A DNA stretch of 64,000 nucleotides, taken from NCBI RefSeq assembly GCF_000429425.1, contig NZ_AUBV01000001.1, positions 465,354 to 529,353 of the forward strand. Reading direction: 5' to 3'. The notes beneath the pieces are model-generated. The model did not search any database and was not told where the DNA came from. It saw nothing but the letters and a program-made list of their open reading frames with translations. Origin of the DNA: Algoriphagus mannitolivorans DSM 15301. GTDB lineage: Bacteria > Bacteroidota > Bacteroidia > Cytophagales > Cyclobacteriaceae. Both the position numbers and the translations under genes were made by a program. Shown here piece by piece: positions 28,168 to 39,828 of the stretch; position 1 is the first letter of the stretch, and each line of letters opens with the position of its first letter.

Positions 28168-29031
28168 TTAGTGCTTTTTGTGCAAAAGCTTGATATCCAC
28201 CCTTGCCTGAAGTTGGGACTCGGCGTGACCTGAAAAGGTCCCCTGAACAGGCAAGGTCTTATGAGGCTCCGGATGAACAGCTAACGGAATATGCAGATGA
28301 TCCGTGAAAAGCCCCAAGCTCGGATCCAAACCTATCCACCCTGCACCCGGAAGGAATACCTCTATCCAGCCATGCAACTCATGCCCTTCCTCCAATTCGG
28401 GGTTGAAGGCGTAGCCACTGACAAACCGCGTGGCCAGGCCGAGATCTCGAAGCATCTGCATCTGCATAAAAGCTAAATCCCTGCAAGAGCCTGTTTTTGC
28501 CTGAAAAGTATGCTGAGGCTCCCAGAAGTTCTCCTCATTCCTAACCTGATGAGACCAGCCCTTGTGGATGTCCCGCGTAAGATTGACCAGAAAATCCACC
28601 AGCCCTTTAGATTCCTTTTTGATATCCAGGAGGAAATCCATGAACTGAAAATCTTCAGAATCGGTCAAAAAGGGAATTAGAAACGATGTATTTTCCTCAT
28701 AGGAAAACTGGAAAAAAGGATCGTTCCAGCCCCGATCTTCAAATCCCTTGTCTAGGATAAATCCAAATGGATTGAACTCTCTGAGTTTGAAAATCCACTC
28801 CGAGGAGATTTCCAGAGACTCGGAATCCCCTTCAAACCAGCATTGGCAATACCAATTTCCAGCAAGATCCTGTCGGAAATTCTGCCCCACAGGGAACGGT
28901 AAAATATCAAACTTCTGATGCTCCACCCGAAAGTAAGGCCGGTGCTGGGGCTGAAGATACAGCTTGTGCACCCCGATATTCACGGGGCTAGAATAGGAAT
29001 ATAGAGTATGATGCCTGACCTGAATTAGCAT
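28168..29031 (-). CDS. Transglutaminase-like cysteine peptidase of the Anbu operon
   Basis: 287 residues. An N-terminal beta domain (Bact_transglu_N type, opening MLIQVRHHTLYSYSSPVNIG) is followed by the papain-like transglutaminase core: catalytic Cys in KTGSCRDLA, His in ELHGWIEVFLPGAGW and Asp in LDPSLG, so the triad is complete. No signal peptide, hence cytoplasmic. It is the last of four genes in the order ATP-grasp, alpha-E, Anbu, this one, each separated by only 2-10 bp. In the published comparative analyses of this gene set the group is proposed to make and process a peptide tag or amide-linked product; the substrate is not known. Confidence 0.93.
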   Translation of the reverse strand: MLIQVRHHTLYSYSSPVNIGVHKLYLQPQHRPYFRVEHQKFDILPFPVGQNFRQDLAGNWYCQCWFEGDSESLEISSEWIFKLREFNPFGFILDKGFEDRGWNDPFFQFSYEENTSFLIPFLTDSEDFQFMDFLLDIKKESKGLVDFLVNLTRDIHKGWSHQVRNEENFWEPQHTFQAKTGSCRDLAFMQMQMLRDLGLATRFVSGYAFNPELEEGHELHGWIEVFLPGAGWIGLDPSLGLFTDHLHIPLAVHPEPHKTLPVQGTFSGHAESQLQARVDIKLLHKKH

Positions 29032-29033
29032 AA

Positions 29034-29777
29034 TCAGGTATTTTCCATCAAAGTCTCCAAGTCTTCAAAAGCACTGCTGAGTACTTGGGAAGGCAATTCT
29101 GCGATGGCATTTTTGAGACGGTTGTTCCAGAAATTCGAGATGTGCTCTAGCTCCTTTTGCTCAAACCTTTTCTCTTTGGTAAAATATTCTCCATCCTTCA
29201 ATACTACCGTATCAATGGGGAAATCCACATCATTGGCAGAAATCCGCGTGGCATCAAAGGCCAAAAAGGCACATTTCAGCGCATAATCCAGGGAATCATC
29301 ATAATGCAGAGATCTTTTCAACACCGGATGTCCGAAACCGGTATTGCCGATGATCACAAAAGGGGTTCCTTTTCGGATTTCGATCCAGTTGCCCTGGGGA
29401 TAGAGCAAATACAATTTAGGCTCTGCATCATCTTCCAACTGGCCTCCGATGATGGAAAACAAATTGAATTGAAATCCTGCTTCCTCCAAAAAGACCTTAT
29501 CTTCCTTGGCTACTACTTTTACCTGATTGCCAAACTCATTGACAGCCTGGTACATTTTGGTAAACTTATCATCCTTCTGGTCGATCACTTCTGAAAAATA
29601 GGTGATCGCTTTGTCCCGGACGGATCTGAGTCCAGAGGTCATGATGAAAAAGGAATGCTTTTTCTTGTTGACGGTGAATACTTTTTTGGAGGAAGTAGTC
29701 TCATTTCCGGAGGTGATCCGGGTGTCTGAGAGGCCTACCAATCCGCTTTTGGTTTTGATGCCGAGGCAAAAGGTCAT
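29034..29777 (-). CDS. Anbu-type proteasome-like peptidase
   Basis: 247 residues of the Ntn-hydrolase superfamily, the ancestral beta-subunit (Anbu) of bacteria. The N-terminus MTFCLGIKTKSGLVGLSDTR places Thr2 next to the initiator Met, the position of the proteasomal nucleophile Thr1 after Met removal; the Asp in SDTR and the Lys in SSKKVFTV are the other active-site residues. The C-terminal helix is charged. Known Anbu proteins assemble into rings or open helical rings; activity is weak or unproven. Start is fixed by the need to expose Thr. The neighbours (transglutaminase, alpha-E, circularly permuted ATP-grasp) are the standard Anbu partners. Confidence 0.93.
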   Translation of the reverse strand: MTFCLGIKTKSGLVGLSDTRITSGNETTSSKKVFTVNKKKHSFFIMTSGLRSVRDKAITYFSEVIDQKDDKFTKMYQAVNEFGNQVKVVAKEDKVFLEEAGFQFNLFSIIGGQLEDDAEPKLYLLYPQGNWIEIRKGTPFVIIGNTGFGHPVLKRSLHYDDSLDYALKCAFLAFDATRISANDVDFPIDTVVLKDGEYFTKEKRFEQKELEHISNFWNNRLKNAIAELPSQVLSSAFEDLETLMENT

Positions 29778-29785
29778 GATTTTAC

Positions 29786-30754
29786 TTATGATTTGACAAT
29801 AACATTTTCCTTGAGTCGGAAGAAGTTACTGTCGATGAGGTCCGAAATATGGTTGATTTTTAATTGGAGTGCATCCAAATATTCATGAAGACCGGTAGAA
29901 ATTATATCATTGACCTCTGAAAACTCCAGGCGGGACTTGAGCTCACCCATGGATTTTTCTGCTGAGTTTTTGAATCCACCGGTAATATTTTCCGAAATCA
30001 AATGGAGGTATTTTTCAGCTTCTTTGAGACAATAATAAATGGATCTGGGGAAATACTTGTTGAGCACCAGGAATTCAACCACCCCGGAAGGATCAATGGT
30101 TCCATATAGCCTGCGATAGGTATTAAATCCGGTCACCGACTTCAGCAGCGCTGTCCAATGGAGAAAATCCAGAGGAGTACCCACTTCCATGTGCGAAGGC
30201 AAAAGAATATGGTATTTCACGTCCAAGATCCTGGATGTCTTATCAGCGCGCTCGAGCATTTGGCCCAATTGACGAAATAACCAGCCCTCTGTTCTTGCTA
30301 CAGTGGCATCTGCAAGACCGTAAATGAGGAGAATCTGATTTTTTACATTTTCGAAAAACTTTCGCGGATCCTCTTTCTTCCACATCTTTTTTTCACAGCC
30401 TTCCTGAAGCATGTAATACAGCTCATTGATTTTTTCCCAGGTTTCCTTACTCAGGTTTTCCCGGATGATTCTGGCATTTTCCCGGGCTCTGGTCACTGCA
30501 GAAATCATGGAGTTGGGATTATCCAGATCAAAAGCCAAAAAATGCATTACCTCACTCCGATCAAAGGATTCGTGCTTTTGCTTATATAATTCCAAGTCCC
30601 CGGTAGCGGCTACCAAGGGCTGCCATTGCTCCTTGAGGTCCATGGGAAGGTCCTGCATCAGGTTAAAATTCACATCAATAAATCGGGCATAATTCTCGGC
30701 TCTTTCCAGATATCTTCCCAGCCAATAAATATGATTTGCGACTCTACTCAGCAT
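29786..30754 (-). CDS. Alpha-E domain protein of the Anbu operon
   Basis: 322 residues, all helical, opening MLSRVANHIYWLGRYLERAENYARFID, the hallmark of the alpha-E (DUF403) family. It carries repeated conserved acidic/basic helices (VARTEGWLFRQLGQMLERADKTSR, ILDVKYHILL). Function is unproven; the family is strictly tied to circularly permuted ATP-grasp enzymes and has been proposed to hold the product or a nucleotide-bound peptide. It starts 10 bp after the ATP-grasp stop codon. Confidence 0.92.
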   Translation of the reverse strand: MLSRVANHIYWLGRYLERAENYARFIDVNFNLMQDLPMDLKEQWQPLVAATGDLELYKQKHESFDRSEVMHFLAFDLDNPNSMISAVTRARENARIIRENLSKETWEKINELYYMLQEGCEKKMWKKEDPRKFFENVKNQILLIYGLADATVARTEGWLFRQLGQMLERADKTSRILDVKYHILLPSHMEVGTPLDFLHWTALLKSVTGFNTYRRLYGTIDPSGVVEFLVLNKYFPRSIYYCLKEAEKYLHLISENITGGFKNSAEKSMGELKSRLEFSEVNDIISTGLHEYLDALQLKINHISDLIDSNFFRLKENVIVKS

Positions 30755-30764
30755 AGTCTCTTAA

Positions 30765-32192
30765 TTATTTGTATAAAACCCAAGTATCCTTACTACCTCC
30801 ACCTTGGGAGCTGTTCACTACCAATGAACCTTTTTTCAAAGCGACTCGGGTCAGGGAACCCGGAATTACTTCAATCTCATCCCCATAGAGAATGTACGGC
30901 CTCAAATCCACATGCCTGCCTTCAATTCCTTCCTCTGTCAAGCATGGAACCGTCGAGAGAGAAAGCGTAGGCTGGGCAATGTAATGCTTGGGGTTTTCCC
31001 GGATCAGCTTTCTGAATTTCTCATGCTCCTCAGGACCTGCTTTTGGTCCGATCAACATTCCATATCCTCCGGCAGCATCCGTCTCTTTGACGACCAAAGA
31101 CTCGATATTATCCAATACATACTGTCGATCCTTTTCCTCCCTACAGAGGTAAGTAGGCACATTGTTCAAGATAGGCTCCTCGTCGAGGTAGTATTTGATA
31201 ATTCTAGGGACGTAGGCATAGACAGCTTTATCATCCGCTACACCTGTACCGGGAGCATTTGCAAAGGCAATATTCCCTTCCTTGTAGGCTTCAAAAATCC
31301 CTGGGATCCCAAGCATAGAGTCCGGATTGAAGGTCAAAGGATCCAAAAAGGAGTCGTCAATTCTTCGATATAGCACATCGATCTGCTCCAAGCCTTTAGT
31401 GGTCTGCATATAGACCTTTTTATCCTTGACCGTTAGGTCCATTCCAGTTACCAATTCTACACCCATTTGCAAGGCAAGGTAGGAATGCTCAAAATAGGCC
31501 GAATTGTAAATTCCCGGAGTCAATACTCCTACCACCGGCTTTGGCTTATCCGATAGAAAACGAAGCATTTTCAGGAGCTTGGTAGGATAATCAGAGACGG
31601 GCATTACGCCCTCGTCATTGAAGAGCTGTGGGTATGCCCGCTTAATAATTTCCCTGCTCTCTAGCATGTAAGACACCCCAGATGGGCAGCGAAGATTATC
31701 CTCTAGGATGTAATATTCTCCGTCCTTATCCTTGACCAAATCTGTCCCGGTAATATGACACCAAATGCCTTTGGGAGGAGTAAGTCCTATGCACGGCTTA
31801 AGGTAATCTTTAGAACCTAAGATCAAATCCGCAGGCACAATGCCATCTTTGATGATGTTTTGCTCATTGTAAATGTCCTGGAGGAAAAGATTCAGAGCAT
31901 GCACCCGTTGTTTAAGGCCAGCTTCCAGTTTTCTCCATTCTGAATTGGGAATGATTCTCGGGATTATATCCAAATGAAGGATCTTCTCCAAACCCTGATT
32001 GTCATGGTACACATTAAAGGTCATTCCCATGGCTTTCTGGGTCTTATTGGCTGAAAACTGCAACTGGTGCATCTTTTTCGATGAGGCTTTTTTCAAAAAA
32101 TTTGCGAATTCAAGGTAATGAGGCCTAATCTGGCCTGTAGAGTCAAACATCTCGTCGTAATGTTCCCCACAGGAATATCCTTCTGTTTTCAT
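30765..32192 (-). CDS. Circularly permuted ATP-grasp ligase of the Anbu operon
   Basis: 475 residues of the circularly permuted ATP-grasp type 2 family. Recognisable blocks: KTQKAMGMTFNVYHDNQG near the N-terminus, GTDLVKDKDGEYYILEDNLRCPSGVSYMLE (magnesium/ATP-binding Asp, Glu and Asn), and VVKETDAAGGYGMLIG with the lysine/glycine loop. Such enzymes join carboxylates to amines through an acyl phosphate, so peptide or amide bond formation is the expected chemistry; acceptor and donor are unknown. It is the first gene of the four-gene operon, preceded by an AT-rich 219-bp region shared with the divergent yitT-like gene. Confidence 0.93.
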   Translation of the reverse strand: MKTEGYSCGEHYDEMFDSTGQIRPHYLEFANFLKKASSKKMHQLQFSANKTQKAMGMTFNVYHDNQGLEKILHLDIIPRIIPNSEWRKLEAGLKQRVHALNLFLQDIYNEQNIIKDGIVPADLILGSKDYLKPCIGLTPPKGIWCHITGTDLVKDKDGEYYILEDNLRCPSGVSYMLESREIIKRAYPQLFNDEGVMPVSDYPTKLLKMLRFLSDKPKPVVGVLTPGIYNSAYFEHSYLALQMGVELVTGMDLTVKDKKVYMQTTKGLEQIDVLYRRIDDSFLDPLTFNPDSMLGIPGIFEAYKEGNIAFANAPGTGVADDKAVYAYVPRIIKYYLDEEPILNNVPTYLCREEKDRQYVLDNIESLVVKETDAAGGYGMLIGPKAGPEEHEKFRKLIRENPKHYIAQPTLSLSTVPCLTEEGIEGRHVDLRPYILYGDEIEVIPGSLTRVALKKGSLVVNSSQGGGSKDTWVLYK

Positions 32193-32411
32193 AGGTAGAT
32201 TTAATCATTTCTCTTCCATAAGTTAAGGAAGAAACCGGAAAATCAAATATTTTCAAATATTTCATTAAATACTAATCATTATTTTACCAAAAATTGATTT
32301 TCATTCAATTATTTTCATTTATCAAAGCCATTTTCAAACTATAAATAAAAAATCCAGAATTCTCAACTTCCTAAAATTGATTCTATTTTTACGCTCACAT
32401 CTTAAGTAACC

Positions 32412-33314
32412 ATGCCGAAGCGACTTTTAAAAATTCAAGATGCCCAATGGGTAAAACGTGTGACAATCTGGAGACAGGTCAAGGATGTGATTTTCATAGG
32501 GATCGGGGTAGTGATGGCGGCCATTGGCTTGAAGGGGTTCTTATTGCCTAATGGTTTTTTTGACGGCGGGGCAATGGGGGTCTCCTTGTTGCTTCAGATT
32601 TTGACACCCTTAAACCTCTCCATTTTGATCATTTTGGTCAATCTGCCTTTTATCTACCTCGGATATAGACAGGTGTCGTTAAGATTTGCTCTAAAGAGTA
32701 CGCTAGCTATTTTCGCCCTTGCTCTTTTAGTGCATTACATCGAGCTCCCCACCATCACTGCGGATAAATTATTGATTGCGGTATTCGGAGGTTTTTTCTT
32801 GGGAAGCGGGATAGGTTTTGCGATTCGAGGAGGAGCTGTGATCGATGGGACGGAAGTTTTGGCGATTCAGGTATCCAGAAAGTCCAGTCTGACTGTCGGC
32901 GATTTTATCACCGTTTTCAATGTCTGTCTGTTCCTGGTGGCCGCATTGATGGTGGATTTAGAAACCGCCATGTATTCCATGCTTACATATTTCTCAGCAT
33001 CCCGAACTGTTGATTTTCTAATTAATGGGGTAGAGGAATATCTTGGGGTGATGATCATCTCTGAATATAACGAGGACATCAAAACCAAAATCACTTATGA
33101 TCTGGGCCGAGGTGTAACCGCATTTAAAGCCGATGGGGGCTTTGGGGAAAAAGCCAAAAATCCAGACCGAAACGTGCTATTCTGCGTGGTCACCCGACTG
33201 GAAGTAACCCGCGTATTAACCGAAATCGAAAAAATCGACCCTAAAGCTTTTGTGATTCAATATCCGATCAAGGACACCAAGGGAGGGATGATCAAGAAAA
33301 GGCCGCTGCATTGA
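32412..33314 (+). CDS. YitT family membrane protein
   Basis: 300 residues. N-terminal half: five or six membrane helices (from about residue 23) with GFLLPNGFFDGGAMGVSLLLQ and the glycine-rich FGGFFLGSGIGFAIRGGAVIDGTE typical of the YitT/DUF161 family. C-terminal half (about 215-300): DUF2179 domain, a small ferredoxin-like fold ending KAFVIQYPIKDTKGG. Function is not established for the family; some members are linked to regulation or transport. The gene ends 6 bp before a repeat/terminator structure that faces the convergent metG. Confidence 0.9.
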   Translation: MPKRLLKIQDAQWVKRVTIWRQVKDVIFIGIGVVMAAIGLKGFLLPNGFFDGGAMGVSLLLQILTPLNLSILIILVNLPFIYLGYRQVSLRFALKSTLAIFALALLVHYIELPTITADKLLIAVFGGFFLGSGIGFAIRGGAVIDGTEVLAIQVSRKSSLTVGDFITVFNVCLFLVAALMVDLETAMYSMLTYFSASRTVDFLINGVEEYLGVMIISEYNEDIKTKITYDLGRGVTAFKADGGFGEKAKNPDRNVLFCVVTRLEVTRVLTEIEKIDPKAFVIQYPIKDTKGGMIKKRPLH

Positions 33315-33320
33315 TTGGAA

Positions 33321-33490
33321 GACGCAAGAGACAAGACGCAAGAGACAAGACAATAGACTTTGGAATTACAGTAAAAAAGAAAGCCATTGGCAGGTATCCA
33401 ATGGCTTTCCTCTTTAAATAGTCTATTGATTCTTGTCTCTTGTCTCTCGCTTCTTATCTCTTGATACTTGGTACTTTGTACTTGCTACTT
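33321..33490. repeat. Nested inverted-repeat structure between yitT-like gene and metG
   Basis: Left arm 33321-33359 holds CAAGAGACAAGACG units and ends AATAGACT; the right arm 33420-33466 holds the complementary AGTCTATTG and TTGTCTCTTGTCTC units. They enclose the bidirectional terminator at 33379-33409. The right end runs on into TTGATACTTGGTACTTTG words up to the metG stop codon, words also seen near 37090 and 60490. Confidence 0.75.
33379..33409. terminator. Bidirectional terminator between convergent genes
   Basis: Perfect 12-bp stem GAAAGCCATTGG / CCAATGGCTTTC with a 7-nt loop. An A-rich run before it serves metG transcripts (minus strand) and CTCTTT after it is a weaker tail for the plus strand. 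Confidence 0.85.
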
Positions 33491-35549
33491 AAGAAATCGT
33501 CGATCCACTCGCAGTTCCCTCATGAGGCACCAGCAGCTTCAGCTTTCCGTCTTTATCCTCGGCCATCAAGATCATTCCTTCAGAATCGATCCCCATCATT
33601 TTTCTTGGAGCCAAGTTGATTAACATGGTCACCTGTTTACCCACCAAAAACTCCGGTGCAAAATGCTCCGCTACTCCGCTCAAAACGGTTCTATGACCTA
33701 AGCCTGTATCTACCTTCAGCTTCAGCAATTTCTTGGATTTAGGCATAGGCTCCGCTTCCAAAACGGTCACCACTCTCATGTCCAATTTGGCAAAATCATC
33801 ATACGTAATAATCTCCTTCATCGGAGTCACAGGGGCATTAGCAGCTTCGTTCATTTTCTTGGCATCCAGTAGTTTTTGCACTTGTTTTTCGACGGTTTCG
33901 TCTTCGATTTTTTCAAATAAAAGGCCCATCTGACCTAAAGCTCGGTTGGCACGGATCAGTTCACCATTTCCGGCATCTGCCCAATTCCCTTTCTCCATTC
34001 CGAAAAGATCAAACAGCTTTTTGGCGGTAAAAGGAAGGAATGGTTCAGACACTATCGCCAAGTTAGCAGCAATGTTCAGCGCGATATTCAGGATGGTTTT
34101 GGTACGGGCCTCATCGGTTTTGATTTCTTTCCATGGCTCGGTATCAGCCAAGTATTTATTTCCCAATCGGGCCAAATCCATGACTAAGCTCAAAGCCTCT
34201 CGGAACCGGTATCGCTCGATGGAGGCTTCAATTTTGGCAGGAAACTCAGCCAATTCCTTCAGCACTTCCTGATCGATCCCTCTCAATTCTCCCCTTTCCG
34301 GTACGATTCCCTGGAAAAACTTCTGATTCAGGACTACCGCCCGATTCACAAAATTGCCGTAGATGGCAACCAACTCGCTATTGTTTCTTCCCTGAAAATC
34401 CTTCCAGGTAAAGTCATTGTCTTTCGTTTCCGGAGCATTTGCCGTCAAAACATAGCGAAGGACATCCTGCTTACCGGGAAACTCCTCCAAATATTCGTGC
34501 AGCCAAACAGCCCAATTGCGGGAAGTAGAGATTTTATCCCCTTCCAGATTCAAAAACTCATTGGCAGGGACATTATCCGGAAGGACATAACCTCCATGCG
34601 TTTTCAAAATCGCAGGGAAAATGATGCAGTGGAACACAATATTATCCTTGCCGATAAAGTGAACCAGCTTGGTATCCTGATCTTTCCAATAAGGCTCCCA
34701 ATCGATTCCTTTCTCAGCCGCCCATTCCTTGGTCGAAGAGATGTATCCAATCGGTGCATCAAACCAAACATAAAGGACTTTGCCCTCTGCATCCTGCAAG
34801 GGAACTTTAATCCCCCAGTCCAAATCCCGGGTCATGGATCTGGCCTGAAGGCCATCCCCTGCTTCTAACCAAGATCGGCATTGACCGAGGACATTGTTTT
34901 TCCAGTCATTGGCATGCTCTTCCAATATCCATTTTTTCAAAAAGCCTTGGTACCTGGCCAAATCTAAAAACCAATGCTTGGTTTCTTTAAGAACCGGAGT
35001 ATTTCCACTCAACTTGCTTTTGGGGTTGATCAGGTCAGTTGGTGATAAGGAAGTTCCGCATTTTTCACACTGATCCCCATAGGCATTCGGATTTCCGCAT
35101 TTAGGGCAAGTACCCTCGATGTATCGGTCAGCCAAAAACTGCTTGGCTTCTTCATCATAATACTGCTCAGTAGTCTGTTCCAAAAACTCACCCTTTGCAT
35201 AAAGATCTTTGAAAAAGCCTTGGGCTGTTTCATGATGAATTTGAGCAGAAGTCCGGGAATAATGATCGAAGCTGATTCCAAAGTCCTGGAAGCTTTTTTT
35301 CATCATCGCATGGTAGTGATCTACCACTTGCTGGGGAGTTTTCCCTTCTTTTTGGGCTTTGATGGTGATAGCTACCCCATGCTCATCAGACCCACAGATA
35401 TAGGTTACTTCCCTACCTTGGGAACGTAAGTAGCGGACATATATATCTGAGGGAACATAACATCCCGCCAGGTGGCCTATATGTAAAGGCCCATTGGCAT
35501 AAGGCAAAGCCGAGGTAATGGTGTATCGTTTGAATTGTTTATTGCTCAT
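33489..35549 (-). CDS. metG: Methionyl-tRNA synthetase with C-terminal tRNA-binding domain
   Basis: 686 residues. Class I synthetase charging tRNA-Met. [14 protein letters not shown] carries the HIGH motif; the zinc knuckle is [18 protein letters not shown] (two CxxC pairs); the second signature is KISTSRN, the usual KMSKS variant of MetG. A helical anticodon-binding domain covers about 390-550 and a Trbp111/EMAPII-like OB domain (from about [12 protein letters not shown], residue 583) closes the protein and supports dimerisation. Length is normal for the dimeric type. An exact -7 promoter box lies 71 bp upstream, and the terminator downstream is shared with the convergent yitT-like gene. Confidence 0.98.
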   Translation of the reverse strand: MSNKQFKRYTITSALPYANGPLHIGHLAGCYVPSDIYVRYLRSQGREVTYICGSDEHGVAITIKAQKEGKTPQQVVDHYHAMMKKSFQDFGISFDHYSRTSAQIHHETAQGFFKDLYAKGEFLEQTTEQYYDEEAKQFLADRYIEGTCPKCGNPNAYGDQCEKCGTSLSPTDLINPKSKLSGNTPVLKETKHWFLDLARYQGFLKKWILEEHANDWKNNVLGQCRSWLEAGDGLQARSMTRDLDWGIKVPLQDAEGKVLYVWFDAPIGYISSTKEWAAEKGIDWEPYWKDQDTKLVHFIGKDNIVFHCIIFPAILKTHGGYVLPDNVPANEFLNLEGDKISTSRNWAVWLHEYLEEFPGKQDVLRYVLTANAPETKDNDFTWKDFQGRNNSELVAIYGNFVNRAVVLNQKFFQGIVPERGELRGIDQEVLKELAEFPAKIEASIERYRFREALSLVMDLARLGNKYLADTEPWKEIKTDEARTKTILNIALNIAANLAIVSEPFLPFTAKKLFDLFGMEKGNWADAGNGELIRANRALGQMGLLFEKIEDETVEKQVQKLLDAKKMNEAANAPVTPMKEIITYDDFAKLDMRVVTVLEAEPMPKSKKLLKLKVDTGLGHRTVLSGVAEHFAPEFLVGKQVTMLINLAPRKMMGIDSEGMILMAEDKDGKLKLLVPHEGTASGSTIS

Positions 35550-35619
35550 GGGTGAAATAGATGGAAGACAGAAGACCGAAGACCGGAGTGGACTTCGCTA
35601 AGCCCTCTAAAATCGTGGT

Positions 35620-35627
35620 CAAAGATA
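35620..35627 (-). promoter_or_regulatory. -7 promoter element of metG
   Basis: Minus-strand TATCTTTG, an exact TAnnTTTG, 71 bp upstream of the metG ATG. The leader between them (35550-35610) contains GAAGACCGAAGACC repeat units of the same vocabulary seen elsewhere in the window. Confidence 0.45.
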
Positions 35628-35649
35628 TAAAAATCATATGAAGGTGACC

Positions 35650-36300
35650 TTAGGCATTTTGAAATTCACTACGGGCTTCTTCTGTCAAAATCCCACTGTA
35701 AATGATACTGATCGCCTGATCATAAATGTCGGAAGGAGGCATTTTGAGTCCTTTCTGAAGGGGTTCGGGAAACTGGCTTGCAAATTTGGGATCCAAAAGA
35801 CTTTGAACAGCAGCAGCATACAACATAACGACTAAGCTGATATTCGTCCGAGGATTCACCAGCCCCTGCTCCACACCTTGTTGGATCAATTTGGCAAATC
35901 TCAGGTAAGCAGATTCATTGATGTACTGAGTCAACTCTTCCCAGATTTCGGGGGCATATTCTCTCAAATCTTCGAAAAGTTCGGGATTGATCGGTGCCAA
36001 ATAGGTCGCTACAACGGTCAGGGAAGATTTTAGCTTCAATGGAAAAGAGATGTATCTGTTATCCAAAATTCCCTCCACTTTCGCTGTCATTTTTGTCTTG
36101 AGAACTTCAAAAGAGGCGGCCAAAAGTTCCAGTTTACCCGGATAGTATTTGTAAAGCGTCTTTTTGCTCATGCCCAAATCCTGGGCAATATCGTCCATGG
36201 TAGTCTGTCGATACCCTTTTCCCAAAAATAGGCGATAAGCCGAATCCAGGATTTTCCCCTCTATATTGATCTTCTTCGTCATAAGTGATTTCTGGCTCAA
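35650..36300 (-). CDS. TetR family transcriptional regulator
   Basis: 216 residues. N-terminal helix-turn-helix of the TetR type: ILDSAYRLFLGKGYRQTTMDDIAQDLGMSKKTLYKYYPGK. The C-terminal ligand domain resembles the TetR_C group with helices around LREYAPEIWEELTQYI. An alternative in-frame ATG at 36282 (MTKKINIEGKIL) gives a more usual N-terminus and cannot be excluded; a TATATTTG sequence (36298-36305) overlaps the first codon. No transporter gene is directly next to it on the same strand, so its target is not evident from context. Confidence 0.9.
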   Translation of the reverse strand: MSQKSLMTKKINIEGKILDSAYRLFLGKGYRQTTMDDIAQDLGMSKKTLYKYYPGKLELLAASFEVLKTKMTAKVEGILDNRYISFPLKLKSSLTVVATYLAPINPELFEDLREYAPEIWEELTQYINESAYLRFAKLIQQGVEQGLVNPRTNISLVVMLYAAAVQSLLDPKFASQFPEPLQKGLKMPPSDIYDQAISIIYSGILTEEARSEFQNA

Positions 36301-36349
36301 ATATAGGCAAAGGACAGCCCTTTCATCTTGTGGTTTTTAGACAGGAGTT

Positions 36350-37030
36350 TTAGATTTTCTCCAAAAGGTAAACCCTTAAGGTCGTACGGGGACGGAAGCC
36401 CAGCCTTTCATACACCCGAACTGCCGGAACATTATCCGGATAGACATGCAGGAAAGGAATCTTACCCTCTTCCAAGACCCCTTTCATCACTTGAGTCATG
36501 ACCTGAGCAGAAAGGCCTTTCCCCAAATAATCCGGATGGGTACAAACTGCACTGATTTCCACATAGGGATCCGGGCTGAGACGCCTACCGGCCATGGAAA
36601 TCAATATTTCCCCGTCAAAGGCCCCGACGTAACCTCCAAAGTCCAGCGTGCGGTTGAGAAAAGGTCCCGGTTTGGTCAATTCAGTCAAGGCCAGCATGGA
36701 TGGAACATGTTTCTCATTTAGATTTTTCAAATTTCCTCCTTGTAGAGAGAGTGGAAATTCTTTCGAATAAACCATTTGCAAAAGGGGACGATCGTTCAAC
36801 ACCTTCCAACCCTCCGTAGTCGGAAGATGATCCGAAGGGAAAAGAATTACTCGCTGGCCCTTTTCACAGACCTGCTGGAGCAACTGCATCCCGTCAGAAG
36901 AATATTCTGGAAGTCCAGCAAAAAAGCCCATTTCCCGGTCAATAAAACGGCAACTATCCGTTCCGTGAGAAAATTGGGCACTTCCGGAAGTCAATGCAGA
37001 CCAGATGGGATTATCTAATGGATGAGACAT
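36350..37030 (-). CDS. GNAT family N-acetyltransferase
   Basis: 226 residues with the acetyltransferase fold in the C-terminal half (about 120-226): GAFDGEILISMAGRRL (strands 2-3), ISAVCTHPDYLGKGLSAQVM (strand 4 and the acetyl-CoA pyrophosphate loop, motif A) and LHVYPDNVPAVRVYERLGF (motif B). The N-terminal half is divergent and resembles FR47-like members. Acceptor substrate unknown. An exact -7 box lies 20 bp upstream of the ATG. It stands between the TetR gene (49 bp away, same strand) and the divergent ligA. Confidence 0.9.
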   Translation of the reverse strand: MSHPLDNPIWSALTSGSAQFSHGTDSCRFIDREMGFFAGLPEYSSDGMQLLQQVCEKGQRVILFPSDHLPTTEGWKVLNDRPLLQMVYSKEFPLSLQGGNLKNLNEKHVPSMLALTELTKPGPFLNRTLDFGGYVGAFDGEILISMAGRRLSPDPYVEISAVCTHPDYLGKGLSAQVMTQVMKGVLEEGKIPFLHVYPDNVPAVRVYERLGFRPRTTLRVYLLEKI

Positions 37031-37049
37031 AAGTAAATAAAACTTAAGG

Positions 37050-37057
37050 CAAACTTA
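37050..37057 (-). promoter_or_regulatory. -7 promoter element of the GNAT gene
   Basis: Minus-strand TAAGTTTG, an exact TAnnTTTG, 20 bp before the start codon at 37030. No clear -33 TTTG. Confidence 0.45.
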
Positions 37058-37081
37058 CCGATTTCGCGATTTGATCCTATG

Positions 37082-37102
37082 ACTTTGTACCTGGTACAAA
37101 GT
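37082..37102. repeat. Perfect 21-bp palindrome upstream of the GNAT gene
   Basis: ACTTTGTACC-T-GGTACAAAGT, a 10-bp perfect inverted repeat around a single base, followed by another GTACCAAGT half. It lies 25-45 bp upstream of the GNAT -7 box and may be an operator; it also uses the same GTACTTTGTAC words as the repeat cluster near 33480. Confidence 0.6.
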
Positions 37103-37128
37103 ACCAAGTCTTGGAACTTGAGAATTAA

Positions 37129-39708
<2,580 letters not shown>

Positions 39709-39736
39709 GATTAAGACCTTTGAACGTTTAGAAAAT

Positions 39737-39767
39737 GGGTTTAAACAGTTTAAACCCTATTTTTTCT
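39737..39767 (+). terminator. Rho-independent terminator after ligA
   Basis: Perfect inverted repeat GGGTTTAAAC / GTTTAAACCC followed by TATTTTTTC, beginning 29 bp after the ligA stop codon. Confidence 0.8.
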
Positions 39768-39798
39768 ATAAACGGACCTGAATAACGATTCAAGACTG

Positions 39799-39806
39799 TA
39801 TCTTTG
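39799..39806 (+). promoter_or_regulatory. -7 promoter element of dapA-xseA-xseB
   Basis: TATCTTTG, an exact TAnnTTTG, 22 bp before the dapA ATG. The -33 region has no clear TTTG. Confidence 0.55.
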
Positions 39807-39828
39807 CAGCCCTAACAAATCTGAAACA

